From Williamsia limnetica (GTDB lineage Bacteria > Actinomycetota > Actinomycetes > Mycobacteriales > Mycobacteriaceae): DNA of 64,000 bases. Under the pieces are notes generated by a model. The model did not search any database. It saw only the letters and a list, made by a program, of their open reading frames with translations, and was not told the origin of the DNA. The DNA lies in assembly GCF_003217475.1 (NCBI RefSeq), contig NZ_QJSP01000008.1, positions 1 to 64,000 on the forward strand, read 5' to 3'. Shown one piece after another: positions 1-8,327 of this stretch; position 1 is the stretch's first letter, and every line of letters starts with the position of its first letter. The position numbers and the translations under genes were made by a program.

Positions 1-113
1 ACCACAAACTCACCTCGGGTCAAGCCGCCGGAGTCGCTGCCGGGGTCGGACTGGTCGCTGCCGGAGCACAACTCGCAGCGTTTCACCGACCGCAGAAGAC
101 AAACCCGCTGTGA
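1..113 (+). CDS. C-terminal end of a DoxX-like membrane protein (5' part outside window)
   Basis: An open frame runs from the left edge to TGA at 111-113 and codes for about 36 residues. It is rich in Ala and Gly and ends GAQLAAFHRPQKTNPL. This closely matches the end of the DoxX-like protein at 56563-57078 (GAQLAMFHRPENK), so it is the last membrane-associated stretch of a paralogue. The start, catalytic features and neighbours lie outside the window. The match is seen directly; the family name is carried over from the full-length copy. Confidence 0.72.
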   Translation, partial: HKLTSGQAAGVAAGVGLVAAGAQLAAFHRPQKTNPL

Positions 114-193
114 TAACAGACCTTCCAACTCAGAGCAGGCTAGCGCGGAAGTTCCAGGTGTTACAGCGGGTCCATGCAGGCCACCCGCCTTCC

Positions 194-221
194 ATCTGCG
201 CTAATTGGATTTAGCGCAGAT
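194..221. terminator. Hairpin between convergent genes, likely bidirectional terminator
   Basis: Perfect 11-bp arms (ATCTGCGCTAA and TTAGCGCAGAT) are separated by 6 nt. The hairpin lies between the end of the DoxX-like gene and the end of the minus-strand TetR gene, which is where a shared terminator is expected. There is no clear T-tract, so termination strength is uncertain. The rest of 114-313 shows no gene. Confidence 0.6.
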
Positions 222-313
222 AGCCCTCAAGGCAGCAGCCGGCAATCGTAGCGGCACATCCAGTTCAACTTTCATCTCTGTGCAAATCTGATGGACCCGC
301 ACTGCCGTCGATC

Positions 314-970
314 TCAGTCCTGACCCGTAGCAATCCACGCCTCGAGGGCAGAGCGGGTCTCTCGCGACGGTTTCGCGGTGAGCGCTGCGATCAGACTGTC
401 GAGCAGGTGGCTGACGTGAAGTGCGTACGGCGGTACGGGTGATCCGACCAGACGCGAACGTTGCCGGTCCGCACAGGTGTGCAGCGCGGTGGCCGATGCC
501 TGCCGAACTCTGATGGGACGCAGCGGAATCGGTACGTCGGTCAACAGTTCCTCGACGCGTTCATAATAGGCGTTCTCGGCGGCGAGATTGCTCGCGGGCA
601 AGGCGAGCATCGGATCGACTTTGCGTACCAACTGCTCGAGGAAGGGTAGGTAGAAGCAGTTGTCGTCCTCGGCCAATTCGATCAACGGCAGTTGATGAGC
701 TTCCACCACTGCGCGCAGGTTGTTCGCGGGCACTCGTGCCTGGAGTAGCTCACGCCTGCGGTCCAGGTCGTCGAGCCGATTGACCAGGATGGCCTGGATC
801 AGCCCTTCTTTGGACCCGAAGTGGTACTGCACGGCTGTCTTGTTACCCATACCCGCTTCGGCGACGATCTGACGCAGCGGCACTCCGTCGAGCCCGTGCA
901 CGGCGTACAGGCGCTCGGCTGTGAGAACCAGACGTTGTTTTGCGGAGAGGCCGACCCGGTCGATGGACAT
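314..970 (-). CDS. TetR/AcrR family transcriptional regulator
   Basis: This 218-residue protein has the usual TetR length. An N-terminal helix-turn-helix spans roughly residues 12-60 and includes GMGNKTAVQYHFGSKEGL, the typical end of the recognition helix and start of helix 4. The C-terminal ligand domain is not diagnostic. The gene is divergent from the TetR gene at 1214; the 243-bp gap between them contains a perfect 16-bp palindrome at 1092-1107, so it may share control there. Its DNA-binding region resembles that of the TetR at 18823-19452. Ligand and target are unknown. Confidence 0.88.
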   Translation of the reverse strand: MSIDRVGLSAKQRLVLTAERLYAVHGLDGVPLRQIVAEAGMGNKTAVQYHFGSKEGLIQAILVNRLDDLDRRRELLQARVPANNLRAVVEAHQLPLIELAEDDNCFYLPFLEQLVRKVDPMLALPASNLAAENAYYERVEELLTDVPIPLRPIRVRQASATALHTCADRQRSRLVGSPVPPYALHVSHLLDSLIAALTAKPSRETRSALEAWIATGQD

Positions 971-1091
971 CGTTCAATGAAACCATGGACATTTTGTGCA
1001 TCGCTTCGGTCGCCAGTCGGTCGGCCGTGAGCCGGCCGGCTCACGGTACTGGTGACCAGGCAGCCAATCCCGGGTCTGCGACGGGAACCCG

Positions 1092-1107
1092 CTGATCGAT
1101 CGATCAG
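1092..1107. promoter_or_regulatory. Perfect 16-bp palindrome, candidate TetR operator
   Basis: CTGATCGATCGATCAG lies between two divergent TetR genes. Its 14-bp core TGATCGATCGATCA recurs exactly at 2738-2751, upstream of the binding protein-ferredoxin-P450-SDR operon. TetR proteins commonly bind such palindromes near their own start. Which of the two TetR proteins binds is inference; the 1214 gene, on the operon strand, is the likelier one. Confidence 0.6.
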
Positions 1108-1213
1108 AATGTTAGGGTGAGTCATGGATCGCTCGCAACGAGATGACTGGTCAGTTTCACGACGAATACCGCTGCGTTGCAAGGGCGTTGCCCGCATCGG
1201 CCGGGAACGTTGA

Positions 1214-1804
1214 GTGGCCACCGCACGCAAGAAGGGCGACCAGGACACCGCGGCCAAGACACGCCTGATGGAAGCGACGATCGAGGTCATCCTCGAAGAG
1301 GGGTACGCCGCTGCGACGTCACGAAAAGTCGCCGCACGGGCCGGGGTCAAGCAGGCGCTGGTGTACTACTACTTCCCGACCATGGACGACCTGTTCTTGG
1401 CGGTTGTCCGAGGTGGCGCGGAAGTCACACTGGCTCGCCAACGCCAGGCGCTGGAGCAGAACGACCCCTTGCGGGCACTGTGGATGGTCAGCGGCGACGC
1501 GCGAGCAACGAAACTGAACACCGAGTTCATGGCGCTGGCCAACCACCGGAAGATCATCGGTGCTGAGTTGAAACGGTCGTCTGAACGAATCCGAGACATC
1601 GAAACCGCAGCAGTGACGATGGTCTTGCGGGCCAGGGGCGTCGACCTCGAGAAGTACCCACCGATGGTCATGTCGATGATCCTGACCGGGATGGCACGCA
1701 ACCTCCGAAACGAGGAGGCCGTCGGCGTCACCGCAGGTCACGCCGCGCTGACCGCGTTCGTCGAAGGCATTCTCGACCAGTTCGACGGCACCGCGTCCAC
1801 GTGA
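1214..1804 (+). CDS. TetR/AcrR family transcriptional regulator
   Basis: A 196-residue TetR protein with a GTG start. The N-terminal HTH covers about residues 10-58 (KVAARAGVKQALVYYYFPTM), followed by a helical ligand domain. It resembles the TetR at 48247-48894, which also sits next to a P450 operon; both share the YYYF/HYYF-T/RTMD pattern and a similar central region. That parallel, plus the palindrome at 1092-1107 and its repeat at 2738-2751, suggests autoregulation and control of the 2922-6767 operon. Ligand unknown. Confidence 0.88.
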   Translation: MATARKKGDQDTAAKTRLMEATIEVILEEGYAAATSRKVAARAGVKQALVYYYFPTMDDLFLAVVRGGAEVTLARQRQALEQNDPLRALWMVSGDARATKLNTEFMALANHRKIIGAELKRSSERIRDIETAAVTMVLRARGVDLEKYPPMVMSMILTGMARNLRNEEAVGVTAGHAALTAFVEGILDQFDGTAST

Positions 1805-1896
1805 GCCGCCGGAGATCGATCCGCGCCTCCACCAAGAATTACCAAAAGTAAGGCAAACGCCTGCACAATCGGACGGTCGTATCTACACTGTTGGCT

Positions 1897-2517
1897 ATGG
1901 CTGACGCGAACACCGCCCGCATCCACGATGAGCGCGCTGCTGTGCGCAGCGCCATCGCGGAACGCATCAGCAGATACGAGGACCTCGAGAAGTATCGCCT
2001 CGCGGTGGTCGCCACCAGCGCGGCAGAGGTGGTCCGCTGCGCGGGAGGACTCCTGTTCGACCGGGTGATGTCCGGATGGGACATCACCGTGTTGGTTGCG
2101 GACAGCCGCGACGTTCGCCCACTTCGCATTCTCGGTGTCGACGTGGTCGACCTCGAGGTCGCCATGGAGTGGCGCGGCCATCAGCAGTTGTGCCCGCAAG
2201 GCCTGGCCGTCACGGCCGACCTGTTCGACTCCGATGAGAGAGTGCGCGCCGGGGTTCTCACCACTCTCGCCGTGGGCCTCACCGAGGTGATCGTGCTCGG
2301 GGAACACTGCCCCGGTCCGCTCGAACACGAAGTGAGCAATGCCGCTCACTGCCTGAGCACTGCAGCACGGGCGTTCAAATTCCGAGCTCTGGACGCCGCG
2401 GCTGTAACGACAGGCGAGGTGTCCCGAACTGAACACTTCTACGCCAATGACGTCGACAGGCGCAGCCCTGCCAACGCGTATCTCGTTCGCAAGGAACTGT
2501 CGGATTCCAGCATGTGA
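1897..2517 (+). CDS. Hypothetical protein, no recognised family
   Basis: A 206-residue soluble protein with no signal peptide or membrane segment. The start is ATG at 1897; an in-frame TTG at 1891 is possible. I recognise no catalytic motif. The middle part (AVVATSAAEVVRCAGGLLFDRV, then VLVADSRDVRPLRILGVDVVDLE) looks like alternating strands and helices. It lies downstream of a TetR gene on the same strand, with 92 bp between, so it may be a regulatory or accessory partner. Codon use and base composition look like the neighbours. Function unknown. Confidence 0.62.
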   Translation: MADANTARIHDERAAVRSAIAERISRYEDLEKYRLAVVATSAAEVVRCAGGLLFDRVMSGWDITVLVADSRDVRPLRILGVDVVDLEVAMEWRGHQQLCPQGLAVTADLFDSDERVRAGVLTTLAVGLTEVIVLGEHCPGPLEHEVSNAAHCLSTAARAFKFRALDAAAVTTGEVSRTEHFYANDVDRRSPANAYLVRKELSDSSM

Positions 2518-2921
2518 AGGCTCGTGCGCGTGCACGGTTTCCACACGAAGGAAGGCACACTTCGCAGGCAGACAGGCTTTCATATTTGATCACTCGACCA
2601 GACATCTGACGATCAGCTCAAGAACGTTCAGGCAGCCGTTCCAGGCTCATCCATGCGTAAAATGCTTCTCCGTAGCCTTTTTCATTGCTTTTAGTTGCCT
2701 CGCTGCGCCGACGTTCCGACATCACTGTCGCAGGAATTGATCGATCGATCAAGACGAGATACCCGAAAACCATTGATTCTCTTCGCCCGAGAAGATAGCT
2801 TCATCACCAGGAAATGACGTTCCCCCACCGCCCGCAGTGCGCGGCGCTCGAGAAGTCATCCGTTGACAGTCGGTCACGCACCTGAGCCCAGAAAGCGTGC
2901 CGTCGAAATGAGGGAGAAGCA
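2518..2921. other. 404-bp intergenic region upstream of the P450 operon
   Basis: No convincing gene is present. The region holds the TTGATCGATCGATCAA palindrome (2737-2752), and 15-40 nt further on a degenerate-looking pair (2767-2781 and 2789-2803) with one perfect ATTCTC half and one GAGAA half, spaced 22 bp centre to centre like the tandem sites elsewhere in the window. It is AT-richer than the surrounding coding DNA near 2650-2700, as expected of a promoter. It ends in AGGGAGAA, the ribosome-binding site for the GTG at 2922. Confidence 0.5.
2737..2752. promoter_or_regulatory. Perfect 16-bp palindrome, candidate TetR operator of the P450 operon
   Basis: TTGATCGATCGATCAA shares the 14-bp core TGATCGATCGATCA with 1093-1106. 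It lies 170 bp upstream of the GTG start of the binding-protein gene at 2922. A repeated exact core next to a TetR gene and upstream of a likely target operon fits a local repressor-operator pair. Confidence 0.6.
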
Positions 2922-4310
2922 GTGAGATCACGTCGAATGCTGGTAGCGCTCACGGCAGCTGCAGTGCTGGTCGCGGGGTGCAGTGGACGAAGCGGCAGCG
3001 AAAGTGAAAGCGAAGAGGGACAGAGCGGCGGGGCCACATCGTCGGCGATCGACATCTCGAGCGGCTTCGGGGATCTACCCGAGGTCTGCCAATCGGGTTC
3101 GGTCTCCACCGCACCCACCCAAGGGGTGACCGCCGACGAGATCCGAGTCGGAGTGTTCTCCGACGTCGGATTCAACAAGAACGCCGAATTCGTCAACGCC
3201 GCACAGGTGTTCACGTCTTGGTGCAACGACCTCGGCGGCATCAACGGACGGAAGGTCGTAGCCAACACCCGCGATTCCAAGCTGACCGAGACCCGCAAGC
3301 AGATGATGGCAGCCTGCGATGAGGACTTCGCACTGGTCGGTGGCGGCAGCGCGCTCGACGGCCTCGGGGTCAAGGAGCGGGTCAGCTGCCTGTTGCCGAG
3401 TTTTCCGGCCCAGGTGGCCCAGCTGACCTCCGTGGGGTCAGACCTCGAGATCAGTGCTGATCCGTCCCAGGTGCCCGGCTACGACCCGTTCTTCGGCTTC
3501 CGACAGTGGCTGATGACGGACGAATATCCCGAATCCGCCAAGGCCGTCGGCATCATCAACGGCGACTCTCCGGTGACGAAGATCCTCGGGGAGCAAGCCG
3601 TGGAATCCACCGAGGCTGCGGGGGGCACCTTCGTCTACAACGACCTGTATCCGGCCATGGGAGTGTCGGACTGGACGCCGTACGCGCAAACCATGAAAAG
3701 CAAAGGCGTCAAGGGCCTCATCTTCTACGGCGAGTTCGGACAGCTGGCGAAACTCGAGAGCGTCCTGACCGGAATGGACTACAAGCTGGACTGGATCGAT
3801 GCCAACAACAACGCATACGGACAGCAGTTCGCGGAGCTTGCAGGAACCTCTGCCGGCTACCAACACAACTACGTCGATCTGGGCGGCAACCTACCCCTCA
3901 GCAGTGACGCACCAGCCATGGAACAGCTCACTGAGCTGTGGGCAAAGTATGCACCCGGGAAACAACTGACCCTCCCCGCAGTGCGGGCAATGTCGGCATG
4001 GCTGCTGTTCGCCACCTCAGCCGCCGACTGCGGCGACGACCTCACGCGAACCTGCTTGTACGACACTGCAAAAGCACAGAGCAACTGGACAGGCGGTGGC
4101 CTGCACGCGCCGGTCGACCTGACGCAACCAACACCGCCGTCAGGGTGCTTCAACGTCGAGCAGCTCACCTCAGAAGGCTGGGTGACTCCTGATTTCCAGC
4201 CGGACTCAGGCCCCTTCCGATGCAATGTGCCCGCATACAAATACACCAACGACTACGGCAAGCCCCTGACCCTTGCCGACGTCGGCAAAAGCATGAGTGA
4301 CGTCAAGTGA
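2922..4310 (+). CDS. Branched-chain-type (periplasmic binding fold type I) substrate-binding lipoprotein
   Basis: A 462-residue exported binding protein. The signal peptide ends in a lipobox, LVAGC, with the lipidated Cys at about residue 20, then a Ser/Glu-rich linker. The mature part has features of ABC-type branched-chain amino acid binding proteins: EIRVGVFSD near the start of the domain, SWCNDLGGINGRKV, and later a hinge-separated second lobe. The start is GTG after AGGGAGAA. The stop overlaps the ferredoxin start (GTGA), so the two are translationally coupled. No permease or ATPase gene is nearby. It probably captures the P450 substrate or a related compound outside the membrane; the ligand is inference. 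Confidence 0.82.
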   Translation: MRSRRMLVALTAAAVLVAGCSGRSGSESESEEGQSGGATSSAIDISSGFGDLPEVCQSGSVSTAPTQGVTADEIRVGVFSDVGFNKNAEFVNAAQVFTSWCNDLGGINGRKVVANTRDSKLTETRKQMMAACDEDFALVGGGSALDGLGVKERVSCLLPSFPAQVAQLTSVGSDLEISADPSQVPGYDPFFGFRQWLMTDEYPESAKAVGIINGDSPVTKILGEQAVESTEAAGGTFVYNDLYPAMGVSDWTPYAQTMKSKGVKGLIFYGEFGQLAKLESVLTGMDYKLDWIDANNNAYGQQFAELAGTSAGYQHNYVDLGGNLPLSSDAPAMEQLTELWAKYAPGKQLTLPAVRAMSAWLLFATSAADCGDDLTRTCLYDTAKAQSNWTGGGLHAPVDLTQPTPPSGCFNVEQLTSEGWVTPDFQPDSGPFRCNVPAYKYTNDYGKPLTLADVGKSMSDVK

Positions 4311-4558
4311 ACTCACCACAGTGGCGACTCCAGGTAGACCCCCTCATGTGTGAGGCGCACGCGTTGTGCGTGGAGATCGCACCTGAAGTGTTCGAACTCG
4401 GCGACGACGACGATGTCGCCACCTGCGATACCGATCCTCCTGAAGCCCAGATGCCGCAGGTCCGAGCCGCCATCAGTGGCTGCCCACGGCAAGCCATCAG
4501 CATGGTCGACACGCCTGAACACAAAACCAACACCCGCGAAGGAAAACAGACCTCATGA
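4307..4558 (+). CDS. Small 3Fe-4S-type ferredoxin, likely P450 electron donor
   Basis: An 83-residue ferredoxin with a C15-x2-H18-x2-C21 ... C59-Pro pattern. The His replaces the second Cys of a usual cluster motif, as in several actinobacterial P450-linked ferredoxins. It should pass single electrons to the P450 encoded immediately downstream. GTG start overlaps the previous stop, and its own stop overlaps the P450 ATG (ATGA). No ferredoxin reductase gene is in the window, so a reductase from elsewhere must serve it. Confidence 0.88.
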   Translation: MNSPQWRLQVDPLMCEAHALCVEIAPEVFELGDDDDVATCDTDPPEAQMPQVRAAISGCPRQAISMVDTPEHKTNTREGKQTS

Positions 4559-5835
4559 CCGATCTCGCATCCGCCGACTACTTCACCGATCAAGCGTTGG
4601 CCCAGAACCCGTTCGAGTACTTCGACGCGCTCAGGGAACAGAATCCCGTCTACCGCGAACCGCACCACAACGTGGTCGTCGTCACCGGTCATCCCGAGGT
4701 GATCGAAGCGTTCAAGAACTCCGAGGCCCTCTCTGCCGTCAATGCGATCGGTGGACCGTTCCCCCCTCTACCGTTCGAACCCGAGGGTGATGACATCACC
4801 GAACAGATCAATGCCCACCGTCACCTCTTCCCGATCGCCGAACACATGGTGGTCATGGATCCGCCCGAGCACGCCATAGCCCGATCCCTTTTGGCACGAC
4901 TGCTCACCCCAAAACGGCTGAAGGAGAACGAAGAATACATCTGGAAACTCGCCGACGCCCAGATCGACGAGTTCATCGACAACGGCCACTGCGAGTTCCT
5001 GGGTGAATATGCGAAACCTTTCGCAACGCTCGCCATCACAGATCTGCTCGGGGTGCCGGAGTCCGAACGACCGGAGTTCCGGCGCATCCTGGCCGCGAGG
5101 GAGCACGTTCAACACGCGGTGGGTGCGCTCGACCACACCCCGGTCGCGGTGAACCCCCTCGAGTACCTCGACGAAAAGTTCAAGGGATACCTGGCCGAAC
5201 GACGCCGCGATCCGCAGAACGACATCCTGAGTGGCTTGGCCACCGCCGCCTACCCGGACGGGGCGACCCCCGACCTGATGGATGTGGTGCGGCCGGCAAC
5301 CTTCCTCTTCGCGGCCGGACAAGAGACAGTCACCAAGCTCCTCAGCTCGGCGCTACGTGTGCTCGGTGACCGCCCGGAGTACGAGAAGATGCTGCGCGAG
5401 GATCGAAGCCTGATCAAACCCTTCCTCGAAGAGTCGCTACGCTTCGACAGCCCGACCAAGGTCGATTTTCGCCTCGCGCGCACGACAACGACCATCGGCG
5501 ACGTCGAGATCAAGGCGGGCACGATCGTCATGCTGTGCCTCGCCGGGGCAAACCGAGATCCGCGAAAGTTCGAGAACCCGAACGAGTTCCGGCTCGATCG
5601 CAAGAACCTTCACGACCATGTCGCGTTCGGTCGCGGTTTGCACACCTGCGCCGGAGCACCGCTGGCAAGAGTCGAGGGCCGGGTCACCCTGAACCGCCTC
5701 CTCGACCGGATGCAGGACTTCCAGATCAGCGAAGTGTCACATGGTCCAGTGGGCGACCGCTCGTACCGGTACGACCCTTCGTTCCTCCTGCGCGGACTCT
5801 CCGAGCTCAACATCGAGTTCACCCCAGCGTCGTAG
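4555..5835 (+). CDS. Cytochrome P450 monooxygenase
   Basis: A 426-residue soluble bacterial P450. Visible hallmarks are the I-helix AAGQETV (residues 253-259), ExxR at E293-R296, and the heme loop FGRGLHTC with the thiolate ligand Cys365. The acidic/alcohol pair of the I-helix is E-T rather than D-T. Translationally coupled to its ferredoxin and followed by an SDR, suggesting hydroxylation then oxidation to a ketone. Clearly homologous to the P450 at 46759-48060 along its whole length (shared LLTPKRLKENEE, DLLGVPE, FAAGQET). Substrate unknown. Confidence 0.95.
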   Translation: MTDLASADYFTDQALAQNPFEYFDALREQNPVYREPHHNVVVVTGHPEVIEAFKNSEALSAVNAIGGPFPPLPFEPEGDDITEQINAHRHLFPIAEHMVVMDPPEHAIARSLLARLLTPKRLKENEEYIWKLADAQIDEFIDNGHCEFLGEYAKPFATLAITDLLGVPESERPEFRRILAAREHVQHAVGALDHTPVAVNPLEYLDEKFKGYLAERRRDPQNDILSGLATAAYPDGATPDLMDVVRPATFLFAAGQETVTKLLSSALRVLGDRPEYEKMLREDRSLIKPFLEESLRFDSPTKVDFRLARTTTTIGDVEIKAGTIVMLCLAGANRDPRKFENPNEFRLDRKNLHDHVAFGRGLHTCAGAPLARVEGRVTLNRLLDRMQDFQISEVSHGPVGDRSYRYDPSFLLRGLSELNIEFTPAS

Positions 5836-5927
5836 CGCCAGAAGAGTATTCGGAGCCCTCCACGCCCCGACATCGATCAGTTTCCACCTCATCACGCGAC
5901 AGCGATGAGCAACAAGCGAGGTTTCAC

Positions 5928-6767
5928 ATGCCAGGAAGAGTTGAAGGCAAGGTCGCATTCGTGACGGGCGCCGCCCGGGGGCAGGGGCGCAGTCACGCGG
6001 TCCGGCTCGCGGAAGAGGGTGCGGACATCATCGCCATCGACATCTGCAAGCCCATCCGGCCCGATTCGAGTATCGCCGCATCGACCTCGGAAGATTTGGC
6101 CGAGACAGCCCGACTGGTGGAGAAGTTCGATCGGCGGATCGTGACGGCGGAGGTGGACGTACGTGACTTCGCTGCGCTCAGGTCCGCGGTGGACACCGGC
6201 GTCGAGCAACTGGGTCGGCTTGACATCATCGTTGCCAACGCCGGGATCGGCACGGGCGGTGTGCGACTGGATCTCGTCGACGAGGGCGATTGGCAAGAGA
6301 TGCTCGACATCAACCTGTCCGGTGTGTGGAAGTCGGTGAAAGCGGGCGTGCCCCATCTGCTCGCAGGTGGCAACGGTGGTTCGATCATCTTGACGAGTTC
6401 AGTGGGTGGGTTGAAAGCTCACCCGAACATTGGACCCTACGTCGCTGCCAAACACGGCGTGGTCGGCCTGGCGCGGTCGTTCGCGATCGAGCTGGGCGAG
6501 TTCTCCATTCGAGCCAACTCGATACATCCCACCAACGTCAATTCTCCGATGTTCATGCATGAGGCGACGATGAAGATGTTCCGTCCCGACCTGGAGAATC
6601 CGACTGCCGACGACATGGCAGTCGCCGCGCGGCACATGCATGTGCTGCCTGTCGGCTGGGTGGAGACCGAAGACATCAGCAATGCGGTGCTGTTCCTCGC
6701 CTCAGACGAATCCCGTTACATCACAGGTCTTCCGCTCACCGTCGACGCCGGAGGCATGCTGAAGTAG
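5928..6767 (+). CDS. Mycofactocin-coupled SDR family oxidoreductase
   Basis: A 279-residue short-chain dehydrogenase. The N-terminus GKVAFVTGAARGQGRSHAVR is the signature of the SDR subgroup tied to the redox cofactor mycofactocin (TIGR03971-like), followed by ADIIAIDIC. NAG, Ser-rich strand and YVAAK catalytic motifs are present. Such enzymes oxidise alcohols with a tightly held NAD that is recycled through mycofactocin. ATG at 5928 follows AAGCGAGG. Last gene of the binding protein-ferredoxin-P450 operon, so it likely oxidises the hydroxylated product. No mycofactocin biosynthesis gene is in the window. Confidence 0.87.
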   Translation: MPGRVEGKVAFVTGAARGQGRSHAVRLAEEGADIIAIDICKPIRPDSSIAASTSEDLAETARLVEKFDRRIVTAEVDVRDFAALRSAVDTGVEQLGRLDIIVANAGIGTGGVRLDLVDEGDWQEMLDINLSGVWKSVKAGVPHLLAGGNGGSIILTSSVGGLKAHPNIGPYVAAKHGVVGLARSFAIELGEFSIRANSIHPTNVNSPMFMHEATMKMFRPDLENPTADDMAVAARHMHVLPVGWVETEDISNAVLFLASDESRYITGLPLTVDAGGMLK

Positions 6768-6808
6768 CACCCTCGGAGCAGGCCGGCCTGTCGTCCTCCA
6801 CACCGACG

Positions 6809-7636
6809 TCAGACGCCGGCTCGGCGGATGATGGCCCGGGCCTGAGCGAGCAGAGGGGCGTCGATCATCTGTCCATCCACCCGGAACACACCGCCGGCGC
6901 TCGTCGCCGCAGCTTCGAGTACGCCCTCTGCCCAACGAATGTCGTCAGGTGCGGGACGGTAGGCGGCACGCACCACCTCCACCTGGGAGGGGTGTATGCA
7001 CGCCGTCGCCTCATAACCGAGGTTGACGGCGTCAAGCGCCTCGGCGAACAATCCGTCGGTATCAGCGATGTCGATGTGTACCGAGTCGATCGCGAAGCGT
7101 CCGTGTGCTGAACTGGCGAGTCGGACCATGCCACGCACCTGCCGCGCGACGTCCCGATAACGGCCGGCGTGTGCTTCGGCGGCGGTGAAGCGACTCGACC
7201 GTCCGCCCATCGCGGCCACCAGATCCTCTGCGCCCCACATGAGCCCGATGCAGTTGGGCGCACCGGCAATCTGGGCCGCCGCGAGTGCTCCGGCGGGCGT
7301 CTCCACCAACGCGACGACGTCGTAGCCCACTTGCGCCACCGACTCGGCCGATTCGGACTTGGCCAACATGACCGCCCGATAGCTGGTCTGCGCCAATGCT
7401 GCGAGGTCCGACTGATGGTCGTCGGTTCCGGCCGGATTGATGCGGACGATCGTCCGGTCGGGGTCGATCGGGTACTCGATCAACGACCGGCGCGCTGCTT
7501 CGCGCGACTCAGGTCTGATCGCGTCCTCGAGGTCGAGGATCACGGCATCCGCCCGGTGCAGAGCTTTCGCGTACCGCTCCGGACGATCAGCCGGGCAGAA
7601 GAGAATGGCCGGGCCGGGCATATTCCAGTGGTTCAT
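6809..7636 (-). CDS. CitE-like CoA ester lyase (HpcH/HpaI aldolase family)
   Basis: A 275-residue TIM-barrel lyase. Motifs: an acidic VILDLEDAIRPESR near residue 33, an Arg-rich strand (TIVRINP), ALVETPAGA and the metal-site region LMWGAEDLVAAMGG. This family cleaves or forms C-C bonds in CoA esters such as beta-methylmalyl- or citramalyl-CoA, with Mg2+. The ATG overlaps the stop of the upstream MaoC gene (ATGA), and MaoC plus CitE pairs are typical of mesaconyl/methylmalyl-CoA-like steps. The exact substrate is not visible. Confidence 0.85.
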   Translation of the reverse strand: MNHWNMPGPAILFCPADRPERYAKALHRADAVILDLEDAIRPESREAARRSLIEYPIDPDRTIVRINPAGTDDHQSDLAALAQTSYRAVMLAKSESAESVAQVGYDVVALVETPAGALAAAQIAGAPNCIGLMWGAEDLVAAMGGRSSRFTAAEAHAGRYRDVARQVRGMVRLASSAHGRFAIDSVHIDIADTDGLFAEALDAVNLGYEATACIHPSQVEVVRAAYRPAPDDIRWAEGVLEAAATSAGGVFRVDGQMIDAPLLAQARAIIRRAGV

Positions 7637-8127
7637 TGCGCCTGCTCCGCGCCGGGCCGTGCGCGCACCAATGTCGACCGGTCGGCGCTGGCGACGATCT
7701 CACCGTCCTGGTTCTTCCCGATGTGCCTCAATGACACCACCCCCTCGCCGGGGCGGGACCTGCTCTCGCGCTTGCCAGTGCACACCGTTTCGGCGTAGAG
7801 CGTGTCGCCATGGAACAGCGGCTTCGGGAACGCAATAGCGGAGAAACCCAGATTGGCGACGAGCGTGCCCTGGGTGAGCTGACTGACCGACAGACCCACA
7901 ATGGTCGAAAGGGTGAACATCGAGTTGACGAGCCGTTCACCTCCGAAGCCTGGTTGGGCAGAAGCGTAGGCGGCGTCGAGGTGCAGCGCCTGGGTGTTCA
8001 TCGTGAGAGTCGTGAAGAGGACGTTGTCGGCTTCTGTGACGGTGCGACCGGGTCGATGCTCGTACACGGCGTCGATCTCGAACTCCTCGAACCACAATCC
8101 CCGCTGCGTGATGCGTCGTTCCGTCAT
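7633..8127 (-). CDS. MaoC-family dehydratase (hotdog fold)
   Basis: A 164-residue single hotdog protein with the MaoC pattern: TVTEADNVLFTTLTMNTQALHLD early in the chain and a later FPKPLFHGDTLYAETV strand region. Such enzymes hydrate enoyl-CoA or dehydrate 3-hydroxyacyl-CoA in the cytosol; this length and the following CitE-like lyase are most like mesaconyl-CoA hydratase relatives. It is translationally coupled to the downstream lyase. The 200-bp region upstream (8128-8327) contains no gene; it carries a lone GAGAATG half-site at 8198 that I do not count as an operator. Confidence 0.85.
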   Translation of the reverse strand: MTERRITQRGLWFEEFEIDAVYEHRPGRTVTEADNVLFTTLTMNTQALHLDAAYASAQPGFGGERLVNSMFTLSTIVGLSVSQLTQGTLVANLGFSAIAFPKPLFHGDTLYAETVCTGKRESRSRPGEGVVSLRHIGKNQDGEIVASADRSTLVRARPGAEQAQ

Positions 8128-8327
8128 CGTGGTGAGCCTTCCGTGAACTCGATTGCGGCCCTGGACCGCCCACTGCGATGCGGGTCTCGCACGATCCGAG
8201 AATGCAGAGAACCGCTCCAGCGGGTCAAGTACGCGGCTGATCTGTTCGCCCAGTGATTGACTACCTGGCGATGTGTCCGTTCTTCGGACGCGGGAGCGCG
8301 CTGTTATCTGCCTCCGGGGGCGGGTGA

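Noticed and set aside
8185-8201. TCTCG-N7-CGAGA repeat and a GAGAATG half-site upstream of the MaoC gene
   Set aside because: The halves point outward, opposite to the regulon motif, the right half of the 15-mer does not match, and no partner lies 22 bp away.
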